Shown here: in pieces, positions 8,929 through 17,237 of the stretch | Layout of the letters: the number at the start of each line of letters is the position of its first letter | How positions within the stretch are numbered: the stretch's first letter is position 1 | Assembly (NCBI RefSeq): GCF_943181405.1 | Contig: NZ_CALPBY010000010.1 | Span: 1-56,676, forward strand | DNA length: 56,676 bases | DNA from: Cellulosimicrobium sp. Marseille-Q4280 | GTDB lineage: Bacteria > Actinomycetota > Actinomycetes > Actinomycetales > Cellulomonadaceae | Direction of reading: 5' to 3' | Position numbers and translations under genes: made by a program | The notes under the pieces: generated by a model | What the model saw: the letters and a program-made list of their open reading frames with translations, nothing else | Databases searched by the model: none | What the model was told of the DNA's origin: nothing

Positions 8929-9696
8929 GTGCCCGAACCGACCCCCACGACGACCCCCGCGACGGAGAGCCCTCGCTACCGCACCCAGCCGGTGTCGTTC
9001 GTGCGACGCAGCGGACGCCTCGGCACCCGCCAGCAGCGAGCCTGGGACGAGCACCGCGACCGCTACCTCGTCGAGGCACCGCGTGACGTCGCGCGCACGT
9101 CGGTCGATCCGTCGTTCGTGCTCGACCCCGCGGTGCTCTTCGGGCGCTCGGCCCGCCTCGTCGTGGAGATCGGATCGGGCCAGGGCGAGGCCGTCGTGGC
9201 GGCTGCCGCGGCCGACCCGTCGACGGACTTCCTCGCGGTCGAGGTCTACACGCCCGGGCTCGCACAGACGGTCCTGCGCGCGGCGCAGCGCGACCTGACG
9301 AACCTGCGGCTCCTCCAGGTGAACGCCGTCGAGGTCCTCGCCACGACGCTGCCCGCGGGCAGCGTCGACGAGCTGTGGGTCTTCTTCCCCGACCCCTGGC
9401 ACAAGTCGCGCCACCACAAGCGCCGGCTCGTCACGCCGTCGTTCGCGACGCTCGTCGAGCGCGTGCTGCGCGCGCCGGACGACGGCGCGCCGGGCGGGGT
9501 CCTGCGCCTCGCGACGGACTGGGACGGGTACGCGGACCAGATGGTCGAGGTGCTCGACGCCGCACCCGGCCTCGCCAACGCCCACGGCCCGGGCGGCGTC
9601 GCCCCGCGCTTCGAGGGTCGGGTGCTCACGGGGTTCGAGCGCAAGGGCACCGCCGTCGGGCGGGTCATCACCGACCTCGAGTACGTGCGTCGCTGA
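8929..9696 (+). CDS. trmB: tRNA (guanine-N7)-methyltransferase TrmB
   Basis: Makes m7G46 in the variable loop of tRNAs using S-adenosylmethionine. The SAM-binding motif VVEIGSGQGE and the family signature VFFPDPWHKSRHHKRRLV are intact, as is the C-terminal ATDWDGYADQM block. The protein is 255 residues, with an N-terminal extension rich in Pro/Thr that is common in actinobacterial forms. I chose the GTG at 8929 because a TACCCT -10 lies 6 bp ahead and the frame further upstream runs into the terminator hairpin. It is monocistronic. Confidence 0.96.
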   Translation: MPEPTPTTTPATESPRYRTQPVSFVRRSGRLGTRQQRAWDEHRDRYLVEAPRDVARTSVDPSFVLDPAVLFGRSARLVVEIGSGQGEAVVAAAAADPSTDFLAVEVYTPGLAQTVLRAAQRDLTNLRLLQVNAVEVLATTLPAGSVDELWVFFPDPWHKSRHHKRRLVTPSFATLVERVLRAPDDGAPGGVLRLATDWDGYADQMVEVLDAAPGLANAHGPGGVAPRFEGRVLTGFERKGTAVGRVITDLEYVRR

Positions 9697-9734
9697 CCGT
9701 GCGGGGCGGGTGCGGCACCCGGTGACCGGACCGG

Positions 9735-9774
9735 CCGCAAGAGGTCCTTGCGGACCAAAGTGATCTACGGCACA
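9735..9774. promoter_or_regulatory. Hairpin and CRP/GlxR-like site upstream of the symporter operon
   Basis: CCGCAAG/CTTGCGG (9735-9753) is a 7-bp hairpin. Next to it, 9759-9774 reads AGTGATCTACGGCACA, matching the CRP/GlxR consensus TGTGA-N6-TCACA at 8 of 10 defined positions. GlxR controls acetate and other carbon genes in Corynebacterium; its role here is inference. Confidence 0.35.
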
Positions 9775-9873
9775 TTGTGCCGGGGGCGAGAACGTCGCCC
9801 CGAGCACGCGGTGTCGCGTGGGCGTCGAGCACCCGGCGGCACGTCGTGCTCTCCATGAGCCAACGGAGGCGTC

Positions 9874-10224
9874 ATGACCGACGTACCGGCCGCACCCGGA
9901 CAGGTGCCCGCCGAGGAGACCGACTACCAGCGCGTGCAACGCTCGCCGGAGTTCCAGGACCTGCGCAGACGCTTCCGGAACTTCGTGTTCCCGATGACCG
10001 CTCTGTTCCTCGTCTGGTACTTCGTCTACGTGCTGCTCGCGAGCTACGCGCACGACTTCATGAGCATCCGCGTCGCCGGGAACATCACGGTCGGCCTGCT
10101 CTTCGGGCTGGGGCAGTTCGTGTCCACCTTCGCGATCACGATGATCTACGCCCGCTGGGCGAACCGACGCTTCGACGCCGCGGCTGACGAGCTGCGCCGC
10201 GAGATCGAGGAGGACGAGCTGTGA
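9874..10224 (+). CDS. DUF485 small membrane protein
   Basis: A 116-residue protein with two predicted membrane helices (about residues 38-60 and 72-97), a charged N-terminus (RVQRSPEFQDLRRRFRNFVFP, a typical DUF485 opening) and an acidic C-terminal tail. DUF485 genes are commonly found just upstream of acetate/monocarboxylate:cation symporters (ActP, MctC, MctP) and are thought to assist them. The ATG has a GGAGG site. It overlaps the next gene by 4 bp (GTGA), so the two proteins are probably translationally coupled. Confidence 0.92.
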   Translation: MTDVPAAPGQVPAEETDYQRVQRSPEFQDLRRRFRNFVFPMTALFLVWYFVYVLLASYAHDFMSIRVAGNITVGLLFGLGQFVSTFAITMIYARWANRRFDAAADELRREIEEDEL

Positions 10225-11867
10225 ACCACCACCTCCTGGCCGCCGAGGCCACCGACGTCGGCAACCCCGTCGTCAACGTCGCCATCTTCGCCGTCTTCGT
10301 CGCCGTGACGCTCGTGATCGTGCTGCGCGCGTCCCGCCAGAACAAGTCCGCGGCCGACTACTACGCCGGCGGGCGCAACTTCACCGGACCGCAGAACGGC
10401 ACCGCGATCGCCGGCGACTACCTGTCCGCCGCGAGCTTCCTCGGCATCTGCGGCGCCATCGCGATCAACGGCTACGACGGGTTCCTCTACTCGATCGGCT
10501 TCCTCGTCGCGTGGCTCGTCGCGCTGCTGCTCGTCGCCGAGCTCCTGCGCAACACCGGCAAGTTCACGATGGCCGACGTGCTGTCGTTCCGCCTCAAGCA
10601 GCGACCGGTCCGCATGGCGGCCGCGATCGCGACGCTCGCCGTCGTGTTCTTCTACCTGCTCGCCCAGATGGCCGGGGCGGGCGGGCTCGTCGCGCTCCTG
10701 CTCGGCGTCGACTCGACCGTGGGCCAGAGCGTCGTCGTCGCGGTCGTCGGTGCGCTGATGATCCTCTACGTGCTCGTCGGCGGGATGAAGGGCACCACGT
10801 GGGTGCAGATCATCAAGGCGGTGCTCCTCATCGCGGGCGCCGCGGTCATGACGTTCTGGGTGCTCGCCAAGTTCGGGTTCAACCTCTCGGACCTGTTCCA
10901 GGGCGCGATCGACATGGCCGGCCCCGGGGGCGAGGCGCTCATCGAGCCGGGCAAGCAGTACGGCGCGAGCGGCACCACGAAGCTCGACTTCCTCTCGCTC
11001 GCCCTCGCTCTCGTGCTCGGGACCGCCGGCCTGCCGCACGTCCTCATGCGGTTCTACACGGTGCCGTCCGCCAAGGAGGCGCGCCGTTCGGTCGTGTGGG
11101 CGATCTGGCTCATCGGCATCTTCTACCTGTTCACGCTCGTCCTCGGGTACGGCGCCGCCGCGCTCGTCGGGCCGGAGACCATCGCCGCCGCACCAGGTGG
11201 TGTGAACTCCGCGGCACCGCTGCTCGCGTTCGCGCTCGGTGGCGAGATCCTGCTCGGGTTCATCTCGGCCGTCGCGTTCGCGACGATCCTCGCGGTCGTC
11301 GCGGGCCTGACGATCACGGCCGCGGCGAGCTTCGCGCACGACATCTACGCCAACGTCATCAAGCGGGGCGAGGTCAAGCCCGACGGTGAGGTGCGGGTCG
11401 CGCGCATCACGGTCGTCGTCATCGGGATCCTCGCGATCCTCGGTGGCATCTTCGCGCAGGGCCAGAACGTGGCATTCCTCGTCGCGCTGGCGTTCGCCGT
11501 CGCGGCGAGCGCGAACCTCCCGACGATCCTGTACTCGCTGTTCTGGAAGCGGTTCAACACGTCGGGCGCGCTGTGGAGCATGTACGGCGGGCTCATCTCG
11601 TGCATCGTCCTCATCGCGCTCTCGCCCGTCGTGTCGGGCAAGGTCGACCCGGTGACGGGCGCGAGCCTGTCGATGATCAAGAACACCGACGTCGACTTCG
11701 CGATCTTCCCGCTGAGCAACCCGGGCATCGTGTCGATCCCGCTCGCGTTCCTCCTCGGGATCGTCGGGACGTACCTGAGCAAGGAGAAGCCGCACCCGGA
11801 GAAGTTCGCCGAGATGGAGGTCCGCTCCCTCACGGGCGCCGGCGCCGAGAAGGCGACGGTCCACTGA
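10221..11867 (+). CDS. ActP/MctC-type cation:monocarboxylate symporter (SSS family)
   Basis: A 548-residue sodium:solute symporter with about 13 membrane helices, fitting the acetate-permease group. Family blocks seen: SAADYYAGGRNFTGPQNGTAIAGDYLSAASFLG near the first helices, QMAGAGGLVALLLG, the GLPHVLMRFYTVPSAKEARRS loop, and NLPTILYSLFWKRFN. It likely imports acetate, propionate or pyruvate; the exact substrate cannot be read from sequence. It is encoded with DUF485 as a two-gene operon with a strong terminator after it. Confidence 0.93.
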   Translation: MNHHLLAAEATDVGNPVVNVAIFAVFVAVTLVIVLRASRQNKSAADYYAGGRNFTGPQNGTAIAGDYLSAASFLGICGAIAINGYDGFLYSIGFLVAWLVALLLVAELLRNTGKFTMADVLSFRLKQRPVRMAAAIATLAVVFFYLLAQMAGAGGLVALLLGVDSTVGQSVVVAVVGALMILYVLVGGMKGTTWVQIIKAVLLIAGAAVMTFWVLAKFGFNLSDLFQGAIDMAGPGGEALIEPGKQYGASGTTKLDFLSLALALVLGTAGLPHVLMRFYTVPSAKEARRSVVWAIWLIGIFYLFTLVLGYGAAALVGPETIAAAPGGVNSAAPLLAFALGGEILLGFISAVAFATILAVVAGLTITAAASFAHDIYANVIKRGEVKPDGEVRVARITVVVIGILAILGGIFAQGQNVAFLVALAFAVAASANLPTILYSLFWKRFNTSGALWSMYGGLISCIVLIALSPVVSGKVDPVTGASLSMIKNTDVDFAIFPLSNPGIVSIPLAFLLGIVGTYLSKEKPHPEKFAEMEVRSLTGAGAEKATVH

Positions 11868-11885
11868 CCGTGGGGCACCCCGCCT

Positions 11886-11945
11886 GCCGAACCCCGGGTC
11901 GTGCGCCGTTCCAGGTCGTGAGCGGCGCGCAGCCCGGGGTTCGGC
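11886..11945 (+). terminator. Terminator of the DUF485-symporter operon
   Basis: A 13-bp perfect stem (GCCGAACCCCGGG at 11886-11898 with 11933-11945) encloses a second stem GCGCCG/CGGCGC. It begins 18 bp after the symporter stop. Confidence 0.65.
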
Positions 11946-11999
11946 GTGCCACGGCGGTGCCGGGGAGCGGATCGGCGGCGCTGACGTGAGGATGGACGC

Positions 12000-13562
12000 A
12001 TGACGACCGACATCCCCACGACCGCGACGCCGACCACCGGGACCGCTCCGACCGACACCTACGACGTCATCGTGATCGGGGGCGGGCCCGTCGGCGAGAA
12101 CGTCGCCGACCGCGCCGGCCGCACGGGACTCTCCGTCGCGCTCGTCGAGGCGGAGCTCGTCGGCGGCGAGTGCTCCTACTGGGCATGCATCCCGTCGAAG
12201 ACGCTGCTGCGGCCGGGCGCGGTGCGCGCCGAGGCGGCGGGCGTCCCGGGCGTCGCCGCGCCGGGGGACCTCGACGTCGCTGCGGTGCTCGCCTGGCGCG
12301 ACTCGATGGTGTCGGACTGGGACGACGAGGGCCAGGTCGGCTGGGTCGAGGGTGCGGGCATCTCGCTCGTGCGCGGGCTCGGACGCGTCGTGGGGGAGCG
12401 GCAGGTCGAGGTCGTCGCGGAGGACCGGGACGCCGACGTCGACGACCTTCCTCCGTCCCGCCTCCTCACCGCCCGGTACGCGGTCGTCGCGGCGACGGGC
12501 AGCGTGCCCGTCCTGCCGGACGTGCCCGGGCTCGCCGAGGTGAGCCCCTGGACCAGCCGCGAGGTGACTGCGGTCGAGGACGTGCCCGACTCCGTCGCGA
12601 TCGTCGGCGGCGGCGTGGTCGCGTGCGAGATGGCCTTCGCGCTCACGGACCTCGGTGCGCGCGTCACCGTGCTCTCGCGTGGCGGGCTGCTCGGGCGGAC
12701 CGAGCCGTTCGCGGGGGAGGCCGTCGCCGCGTCGCTGCGCGCCGCCGGCGTCGACGTGCGGCTCGGGGTGGGAGCGAGCGCCGTCGAACCCCTGCCCGAC
12801 GGCGGGGCGCACCTCGTGCTGGAGGCCACCGGCCCCGACGGGGGCGAAGGCCCGGACCTGACCCCCGTGGAAGCAGCCCGCGTGCTCGTGGCGACCGGGC
12901 GCGCGCCGCGCACGCAGGACCTCGGCGTCGACGTGCTCGGCCTGCGGCCGGGGCGGGCGCTCGAGGTCGACGACTCGATGCTCGTCCAGGGCGTCGAGGG
13001 CGGCTGGCTGTACGCCGCGGGCGACGTGACCGGTCGGGTCGCGACAACGCACCAGGGCAAGTACCAGGGGCGGGTCGCGGGCGACGTGATCGCCGCGCGC
13101 TTCGGCGACGCCGGCACGGCGGACGCCCCGACCTCCGGGGACGCGCCGCCGGTCGCCGGCGACGCACCGGCCCCCTGGTCGCGCTACGCGGCGACTGCGG
13201 ACCACGTCGCGTCGCCGCAGGTCGTGTTCACGCGGCCCGAGGTGGCCGCCGTCGGGCACACCGAGAGCTCCGCGCGCGACGCCGGCCTCGACGTGCGCGT
13301 CGTCCGGTACGACCTCGCGAACGTCGCCGGTGCCTCGGTCCGGGCGACGGACTACGCCGGCACCGCCCAGATCGTCGTCGACACGTCCCGGGACGTGATC
13401 GTCGGGGCGACCTTCGTCGGTCCCGACGCCGCCGAGATGCTGCACGCCGCCACGATCGCGGTCGTCGGCGAGGTGCCCCTGGGCCGCCTGTGGCACGCCG
13501 TGCCGTCCTACCCGACGGTGAGCGAGGTCTGGCTCCGGTTCCTCGAGGAGTACGGGTTGTGA
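12000..13562 (+). CDS. FAD/NAD(P)-dependent disulfide-reductase-family enzyme
   Basis: A 520-residue class I pyridine nucleotide-disulfide oxidoreductase related to dihydrolipoyl dehydrogenase and mercuric reductase. It has the FAD-binding motif VIGGGPVGE, the redox-active pair in GGECSYWACIPSK, the NAD(P) motif VAIVGGGVVACEMA, and a second FAD motif LYAAGDVTG. The C-terminal dimer motif, normally HPTxSE with a catalytic His-Glu pair, reads SYPTVSE, so the histidine is replaced by tyrosine. This argues against an ordinary lipoyl dehydrogenase; a quinone or other disulfide substrate is possible. It stands alone, with a GAGG ribosome site before the ATG. Confidence 0.88.
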   Translation: MTTDIPTTATPTTGTAPTDTYDVIVIGGGPVGENVADRAGRTGLSVALVEAELVGGECSYWACIPSKTLLRPGAVRAEAAGVPGVAAPGDLDVAAVLAWRDSMVSDWDDEGQVGWVEGAGISLVRGLGRVVGERQVEVVAEDRDADVDDLPPSRLLTARYAVVAATGSVPVLPDVPGLAEVSPWTSREVTAVEDVPDSVAIVGGGVVACEMAFALTDLGARVTVLSRGGLLGRTEPFAGEAVAASLRAAGVDVRLGVGASAVEPLPDGGAHLVLEATGPDGGEGPDLTPVEAARVLVATGRAPRTQDLGVDVLGLRPGRALEVDDSMLVQGVEGGWLYAAGDVTGRVATTHQGKYQGRVAGDVIAARFGDAGTADAPTSGDAPPVAGDAPAPWSRYAATADHVASPQVVFTRPEVAAVGHTESSARDAGLDVRVVRYDLANVAGASVRATDYAGTAQIVVDTSRDVIVGATFVGPDAAEMLHAATIAVVGEVPLGRLWHAVPSYPTVSEVWLRFLEEYGL

Positions 13563-13606
13563 CGCGCCCCTCGGCGCCCCGCTCCCCGCGCCCGCGCCGC
13601 GTCACC

Positions 13607-13612
13607 TAGTCT
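13607..13612 (+). promoter_or_regulatory. -10 element of the ATP-grasp gene (leaderless)
   Basis: TAGTCT ends 6 bp before the GTG start at 13619, with no ribosome site between them. Confidence 0.5.
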
Positions 13613-13618
13613 CGACCC

Positions 13619-14542
13619 GTGACGACCGAGACCTCCGCCCCCCGCGTCGCCCTCGCGACGTGCTCCGTCCTGCCCGACCTCGACGGCGACGACGCCCCGC
13701 TCGTCCGAGCGCTCGGCACCCGAGGCGTCGACGCGGCACCCGCGGTCTGGGACGACCCGGACGTCGACTGGGACGCCTTCGACGCGGTCGTCGTGCGCTC
13801 CACCTGGGACTACTCCGCCCGCCGCGACGAGTTCGTCGCCTGGGCCGCGCGCGTCCCGCGCATCCTCAACACCGAGCGCGTGCTGCGCTGGAACACCGAC
13901 AAGGGCTACCTGCGCGGGCTCGAGGAGGCGGGGGTCCCCGTCATCCCGACTCTCTGGCTCGACCCGGCGCGCAACCTCTCGTCGCGCGCGATCCACACGC
14001 GGCTGCCCGCGCAGGGCGACTTCGTCATCAAGCCCGTGGTCAGCGCGGGCGCCAAGGACACCGGGCGCTACCAGTCGGGCGAGGCGCACTCGCGCGGCCT
14101 CGCCATCCAGCACGCGAAGAACCTCCTCGTCTCCGGGCGCGAGGTCATGGTGCAGCCCTACGTGACGAGCGTCGACACCGCGGGGGAGACCGGCCTGGTC
14201 TTCGTCGACGGCGAGCTGTCGCACGCCGTGCGCAAGAACGCGCTCCTCACCGGGCCGCACCGCCCGACGCGCGGGCTGTACCAGCAGGAGGAGATGAGCC
14301 CGTTCACCGCGACCGACGAGCAGGTCGCCGTCGCGCAGAACGCCCTCGCGGTCGCCGCGGACGCGGTCGCCGACGGCGACGCGTCGTCCTTCCTCTACGC
14401 GCGCGTCGACCTCGTGAACGGCAACGACGGCGGGCCGGTCGTCATCGAGCTCGAGCTCACGGAGCCGTCGCTCTTCATGGCGCTCGCCCCCGGCGCCCTC
14501 GACCGCTTCGCCGACGCGATCGCGGCCCGCGTCCGCCGCTGA
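13619..14542 (+). CDS. ATP-grasp family ligase of unknown substrate
   Basis: A 307-residue protein with the ATP-grasp layout of glutathione-synthetase/RimK-like ligases, which join a carboxylate to an amine through an acylphosphate. Visible features: an N-terminal preATP-grasp region with VVRSTWDYSARRDEF, the central ATP-binding block GDFVIKPVVSAGAKDTGRY, VMVQPYV, and the metal-binding C-terminal YARVDLV..VIELELTEPSLF. Leaderless start at GTG 13619. No neighbouring pathway gene indicates its substrate. Confidence 0.85.
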   Translation: MTTETSAPRVALATCSVLPDLDGDDAPLVRALGTRGVDAAPAVWDDPDVDWDAFDAVVVRSTWDYSARRDEFVAWAARVPRILNTERVLRWNTDKGYLRGLEEAGVPVIPTLWLDPARNLSSRAIHTRLPAQGDFVIKPVVSAGAKDTGRYQSGEAHSRGLAIQHAKNLLVSGREVMVQPYVTSVDTAGETGLVFVDGELSHAVRKNALLTGPHRPTRGLYQQEEMSPFTATDEQVAVAQNALAVAADAVADGDASSFLYARVDLVNGNDGGPVVIELELTEPSLFMALAPGALDRFADAIAARVRR

Positions 14543-14580
14543 GCCGACCGACACGTTTGCGGGCCGGTTCGGGTGGGTCC

Positions 14581-14690
14581 GGTGGGGTCGGGGGCCGACG
14601 ACGACGGGTCTACCATCCGCCGCCCTCGTCCCCCGGGCCGCTCCCCCCAGACCCGCCACGACCCGCTCGTCGTCGGCCCCCGCCCCCACC
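14581..14690. ncRNA. Candidate structured RNA or hairpin element, copy A
   Basis: Basal stem: 14589-14604 pairs perfectly with 14667-14682 (16 bp), extended after a 1x1 mismatch by GGTGGGG/CCCCACC (14581-14587, 14684-14690). The apical part starts CGGGTCTACCATCCG (14605-14619), then an inner hairpin (14619-14625 with 14635-14641, one C-C mismatch) with a 9-nt loop TCGTCCCCC, then CCAGACCCGCCACGACCCGC (14647-14666). The same apical sequence occurs in copy B with a different basal stem. CGGGTC can pair with either of two downstream copies of GACCCG. Strand is not determined. It lies 38 bp after the ATP-grasp stop; the rest of 14543-14871 shows nothing else. Confidence 0.55.
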
Positions 14691-14871
14691 TCGTCCGTCG
14701 TCTCACCGCACGCGCACGACGTCACGACCGTCGCCACTCATCGACCTCGGCGGCCGGGTCTCGTCGGGCTACGGGCGGTCGGGCCGTTCGCTGACACCTC
14801 GGTCGGCGTCGCGCGCGTCGGCTGCTCGGCGCGAGGCGACCTCACGAAGGTCGGGGCGACCGGGGACGGGC

Positions 14872-15786
14872 TCAGGCCAGGTCGTTCTCCGCGAGCCAGT
14901 CGGCGGCGATGTCCTCGGTCGAGCGCTGGTCGACGGTCGACTGGACGTTGAGGTCGACGAGACCCTCCGGCGTGAGGGCGGCGCTCACGGGGTTGATGAC
15001 GTCCGCGATCTCGTCGGCGACGTCCGTGCTCACGAGCGGAACGACGTTCGACGCGAGGAACAGGCCCTCGGGGTCGTCGAGCGTGACGAGGCCCTCGGTC
15101 TGGATGCGCGGGTCGGCGCTGAAGACGTTGGCGACGTTGACCGTGCCGGCGACGAGGTCCTGGACCGTCGTGTCACCCGTCGCGACGAACGAGACGTCGA
15201 CGCCGTAGACGTCCTGCAGGCCCGTGGGTCCGTACGGGCGCTGCTCGAGCTCGGCGGGGCCACCGAGGGTGAGGTCGACGTCGAGGTCAGCCAGGTCGGC
15301 GAGGCTGCTCACGTCGTACTGCGACGCGAAGTCCTCCGTGACGTTGTACGAGTCCTGGTCGCTGGCCTCGGACTGGTCGAGGACCGTCAGGCCCTCGGGC
15401 AGCGCCTCCTGGAGCTCGGCGTAGACGTCCTCGGGCGAGGTCGCCGTCGTCTCCGGGTCGAAGAACTGCAGGAGGTTGCCCGTGTACTCGGGGAACAGCG
15501 TGACCTCGCCGTCCTCCAGAGCCGGCATGTACGCGTCGCGCTGGCCGATGCTGAAGTTGCGCTCGACCTCGAAGCCCTCGGCCTCGAGCGCCTGGGCGTA
15601 GATCTCGGCGATGATCTCGTTCGAGTAGTAGGCCTGGGAGCCGATGACGATCGTGTCGGAGGGGGCGGAGCCGCCTCCGTCGCCGGTGTCCTCGTCGAGC
15701 GGGTCGGAGCTGCTGCAGGCGCCGAGCGCGAGGGCTGCGGTCGCGGCGCCGGCGAGGAGGGCGAGGGTGCGGCGTGAGGTGCGCAT
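14872..15786 (-). CDS. Glycine betaine/osmoprotectant ABC transporter binding lipoprotein
   Basis: A 304-residue OpuAC/OsmF-like substrate-binding lipoprotein. Signal peptide with lipobox LALGAC (lipidated Cys near residue 24), an acidic linker, then the two-lobed domain with IVIGSQAYYSNEIIAEIYAQALEAEGF, LFPEYTGNLLQFF and the distal YGVDVSFVATGD/ADPRIQ blocks typical of betaine/choline binders. It is the last gene of the four-gene importer operon, 81 bp after the second permease, and delivers ligand to the membrane complex outside the cell. The exact osmolyte is not determined. Confidence 0.92.
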   Translation of the reverse strand: MRTSRRTLALLAGAATAALALGACSSSDPLDEDTGDGGGSAPSDTIVIGSQAYYSNEIIAEIYAQALEAEGFEVERNFSIGQRDAYMPALEDGEVTLFPEYTGNLLQFFDPETTATSPEDVYAELQEALPEGLTVLDQSEASDQDSYNVTEDFASQYDVSSLADLADLDVDLTLGGPAELEQRPYGPTGLQDVYGVDVSFVATGDTTVQDLVAGTVNVANVFSADPRIQTEGLVTLDDPEGLFLASNVVPLVSTDVADEIADVINPVSAALTPEGLVDLNVQSTVDQRSTEDIAADWLAENDLA

Positions 15787-15867
15787 GGGTGGAGTCCCTT
15801 TCTGAGGTGGGGTCCCGGTGGCGGTCTGGGTTGCGGTGCGATGGAGGGGGCTGGGTGTCCGGTGGGG

Positions 15868-16599
15868 TCAGCCGGGGTTCGGGGCGGTGGCGGTGCGCCG
15901 TCGACGGCGGCCCGGGCTCTCGGTCGCGCGACCGGCGGCCACGCCGCGCGGGACGACGAAGCGCTGCAGGAGCGCGAAGACGGCGTCGAGCACGAGCGCG
16001 AGGACGACGACGAGCAGCGCGGCGCCGAGGATCTGCGCGAAGTCGCGGATCTGGATGCCCTGGATGATGTAGAACCCGAGGCCCCAGTTGCCGACGTACC
16101 CGGCGAGGGTCACGGTCGCGACGACCTGGAGCGTCGCGGAGCGCAGCCCGCCGATGAGCAGGGGGAGGCCGAGGGGCGTTTCCACCTTGTGCAGCACCTG
16201 CCAGGGCGTCATGCCCACGGAGCGCGCGCCGTCGACCACGCGGCGCTCGACCGCCTCGACGCCGGCGTACGCGCCCGCGAGGATCGGCGGGACGGCGAGG
16301 AGCACGAACGCCGTGATCGAGGCGCCGATCTTGTGCGTGACGCCGAGGACGAGCACCAGCAGCAGCACGAGCCCGAACGACGGCACGGCGCGCGCCGCTC
16401 CCGAGAGGGCGACGGCGATCTCGCGCCCCCGACCGGTGTGGCCGATGAGCCAGCCCGCGGGGATGGCGACGACGGCGGCGATCAGGACGGAGACGAACGT
16501 GAAGGCGAGGTGGGTCCAGATCGCCTCGGAGAGCGGCAGCGCGCCCTCCGCCCGGGCGGGCGAGAAGATCCAGGCGACGGCCTCGGCGAAGAGGTTCAT
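15868..16599 (-). CDS. Osmoprotectant ABC transporter permease (second)
   Basis: A 243-residue BPD-type inner-membrane permease with about six helices and the coupling motif VDGARSVGMTPWQVLHKVETPLGLPLLIGG. The ATG overlaps the stop of the upstream permease (ATGA). A C-terminal basic tail follows the last helix. It partners the other permease, the ATPase and the lipoprotein in an Opu/OsmVWXY-type glycine betaine or choline importer. Confidence 0.93.
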   Translation of the reverse strand: MNLFAEAVAWIFSPARAEGALPLSEAIWTHLAFTFVSVLIAAVVAIPAGWLIGHTGRGREIAVALSGAARAVPSFGLVLLLVLVLGVTHKIGASITAFVLLAVPPILAGAYAGVEAVERRVVDGARSVGMTPWQVLHKVETPLGLPLLIGGLRSATLQVVATVTLAGYVGNWGLGFYIIQGIQIRDFAQILGAALLVVVLALVLDAVFALLQRFVVPRGVAAGRATESPGRRRRRTATAPNPG

Positions 16600-17237
16600 G
16601 CGCGCACCGCCCGGGTCCAGGGGAGCACCAGCCGGCCGAGCAGCACGAGCAGCCAGTCCACGAGCAGGGCGATGACGACCACCGCGACCACGCCGGCGAG
16701 GATCTCGGCGACGATCTGCCGCTGGTAGCCGTTCGTGAACAGGTAGCCGAGGTTGTCGATCCCGATGAGGATGCCGACCGTGGCGAGGGAGATGGTCGAG
16801 ACCGCGGTGACGCGCAGCCCGGCGAGCACGACGGGTCCCGCGAGGGGGAGGTCGACCTGCCAGAACCGGCGCCAGGGCCCGTACCCGACGGCCACGGCGG
16901 CCTGCCGCACGACCGGGTCCACCGAGTCGAGGGCGTCCGCGACGAAGCGCGTCATGATGGCCACCGCGTAGATCGTCAGCGCGACGATCAGGTTGACCTC
17001 GGACAGGAAGCTGATGCCGAGGATCGGCGGCAGGAGCGCGAAGAGCGCGAGCGAGGGGATCGTGTAGAGGAGCCCGACGAGCGTGAGCACGAGGCCGCGC
17101 GTGAGCCGGAACCGGTAGGCGAACCAGCCGGCGGGGATCGACACGAGGAACCCGAGCAGGATGGGGACGGCGCTCTGGCGCAGGTGCTCGACCGTGAGGC
17201 GTCCGATGAGGTCGAGGTTGTCGGCGACCCAGGTCAT
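16596..17237 (-). CDS. Osmoprotectant ABC transporter permease (first)
   Basis: A 213-residue BPD-type permease with about five to six helices; the EAA-like loop is AVAVGYGPWRRFWQVDLPLAGPVVLAGLR. The start codon overlaps the ATPase stop (ATGA) and its own stop overlaps the next permease start, so all three are tightly coupled. Two separate permease genes are the usual arrangement for OpuB/OpuC/Osm systems, unlike single-permease ProU. Confidence 0.93.
   Translation of the reverse strand: MTWVADNLDLIGRLTVEHLRQSAVPILLGFLVSIPAGWFAYRFRLTRGLVLTLVGLLYTIPSLALFALLPPILGISFLSEVNLIVALTIYAVAIMTRFVADALDSVDPVVRQAAVAVGYGPWRRFWQVDLPLAGPVVLAGLRVTAVSTISLATVGILIGIDNLGYLFTNGYQRQIVAEILAGVVAVVVIALLVDWLLVLLGRLVLPWTRAVRA

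Noticed and set aside
4938-8948. Very long antisense frame opposite the phosphoesterase gene
   Set aside because: Arg/Val/Glu-rich translation typical of antisense frames in GC-rich coding DNA; no family motifs.
14589-14682. Inverted repeats of the element as insertion-sequence ends or a miniature transposon
   Set aside because: The two copies have different terminal sequences, and neither shows a target-site duplication.
14581-14690. Match of the hairpin element to actinobacterial 6C RNA
   Set aside because: Copy A has a run of six C, but copy B does not, and the 6C fold has two C-loop hairpins that are not seen here.
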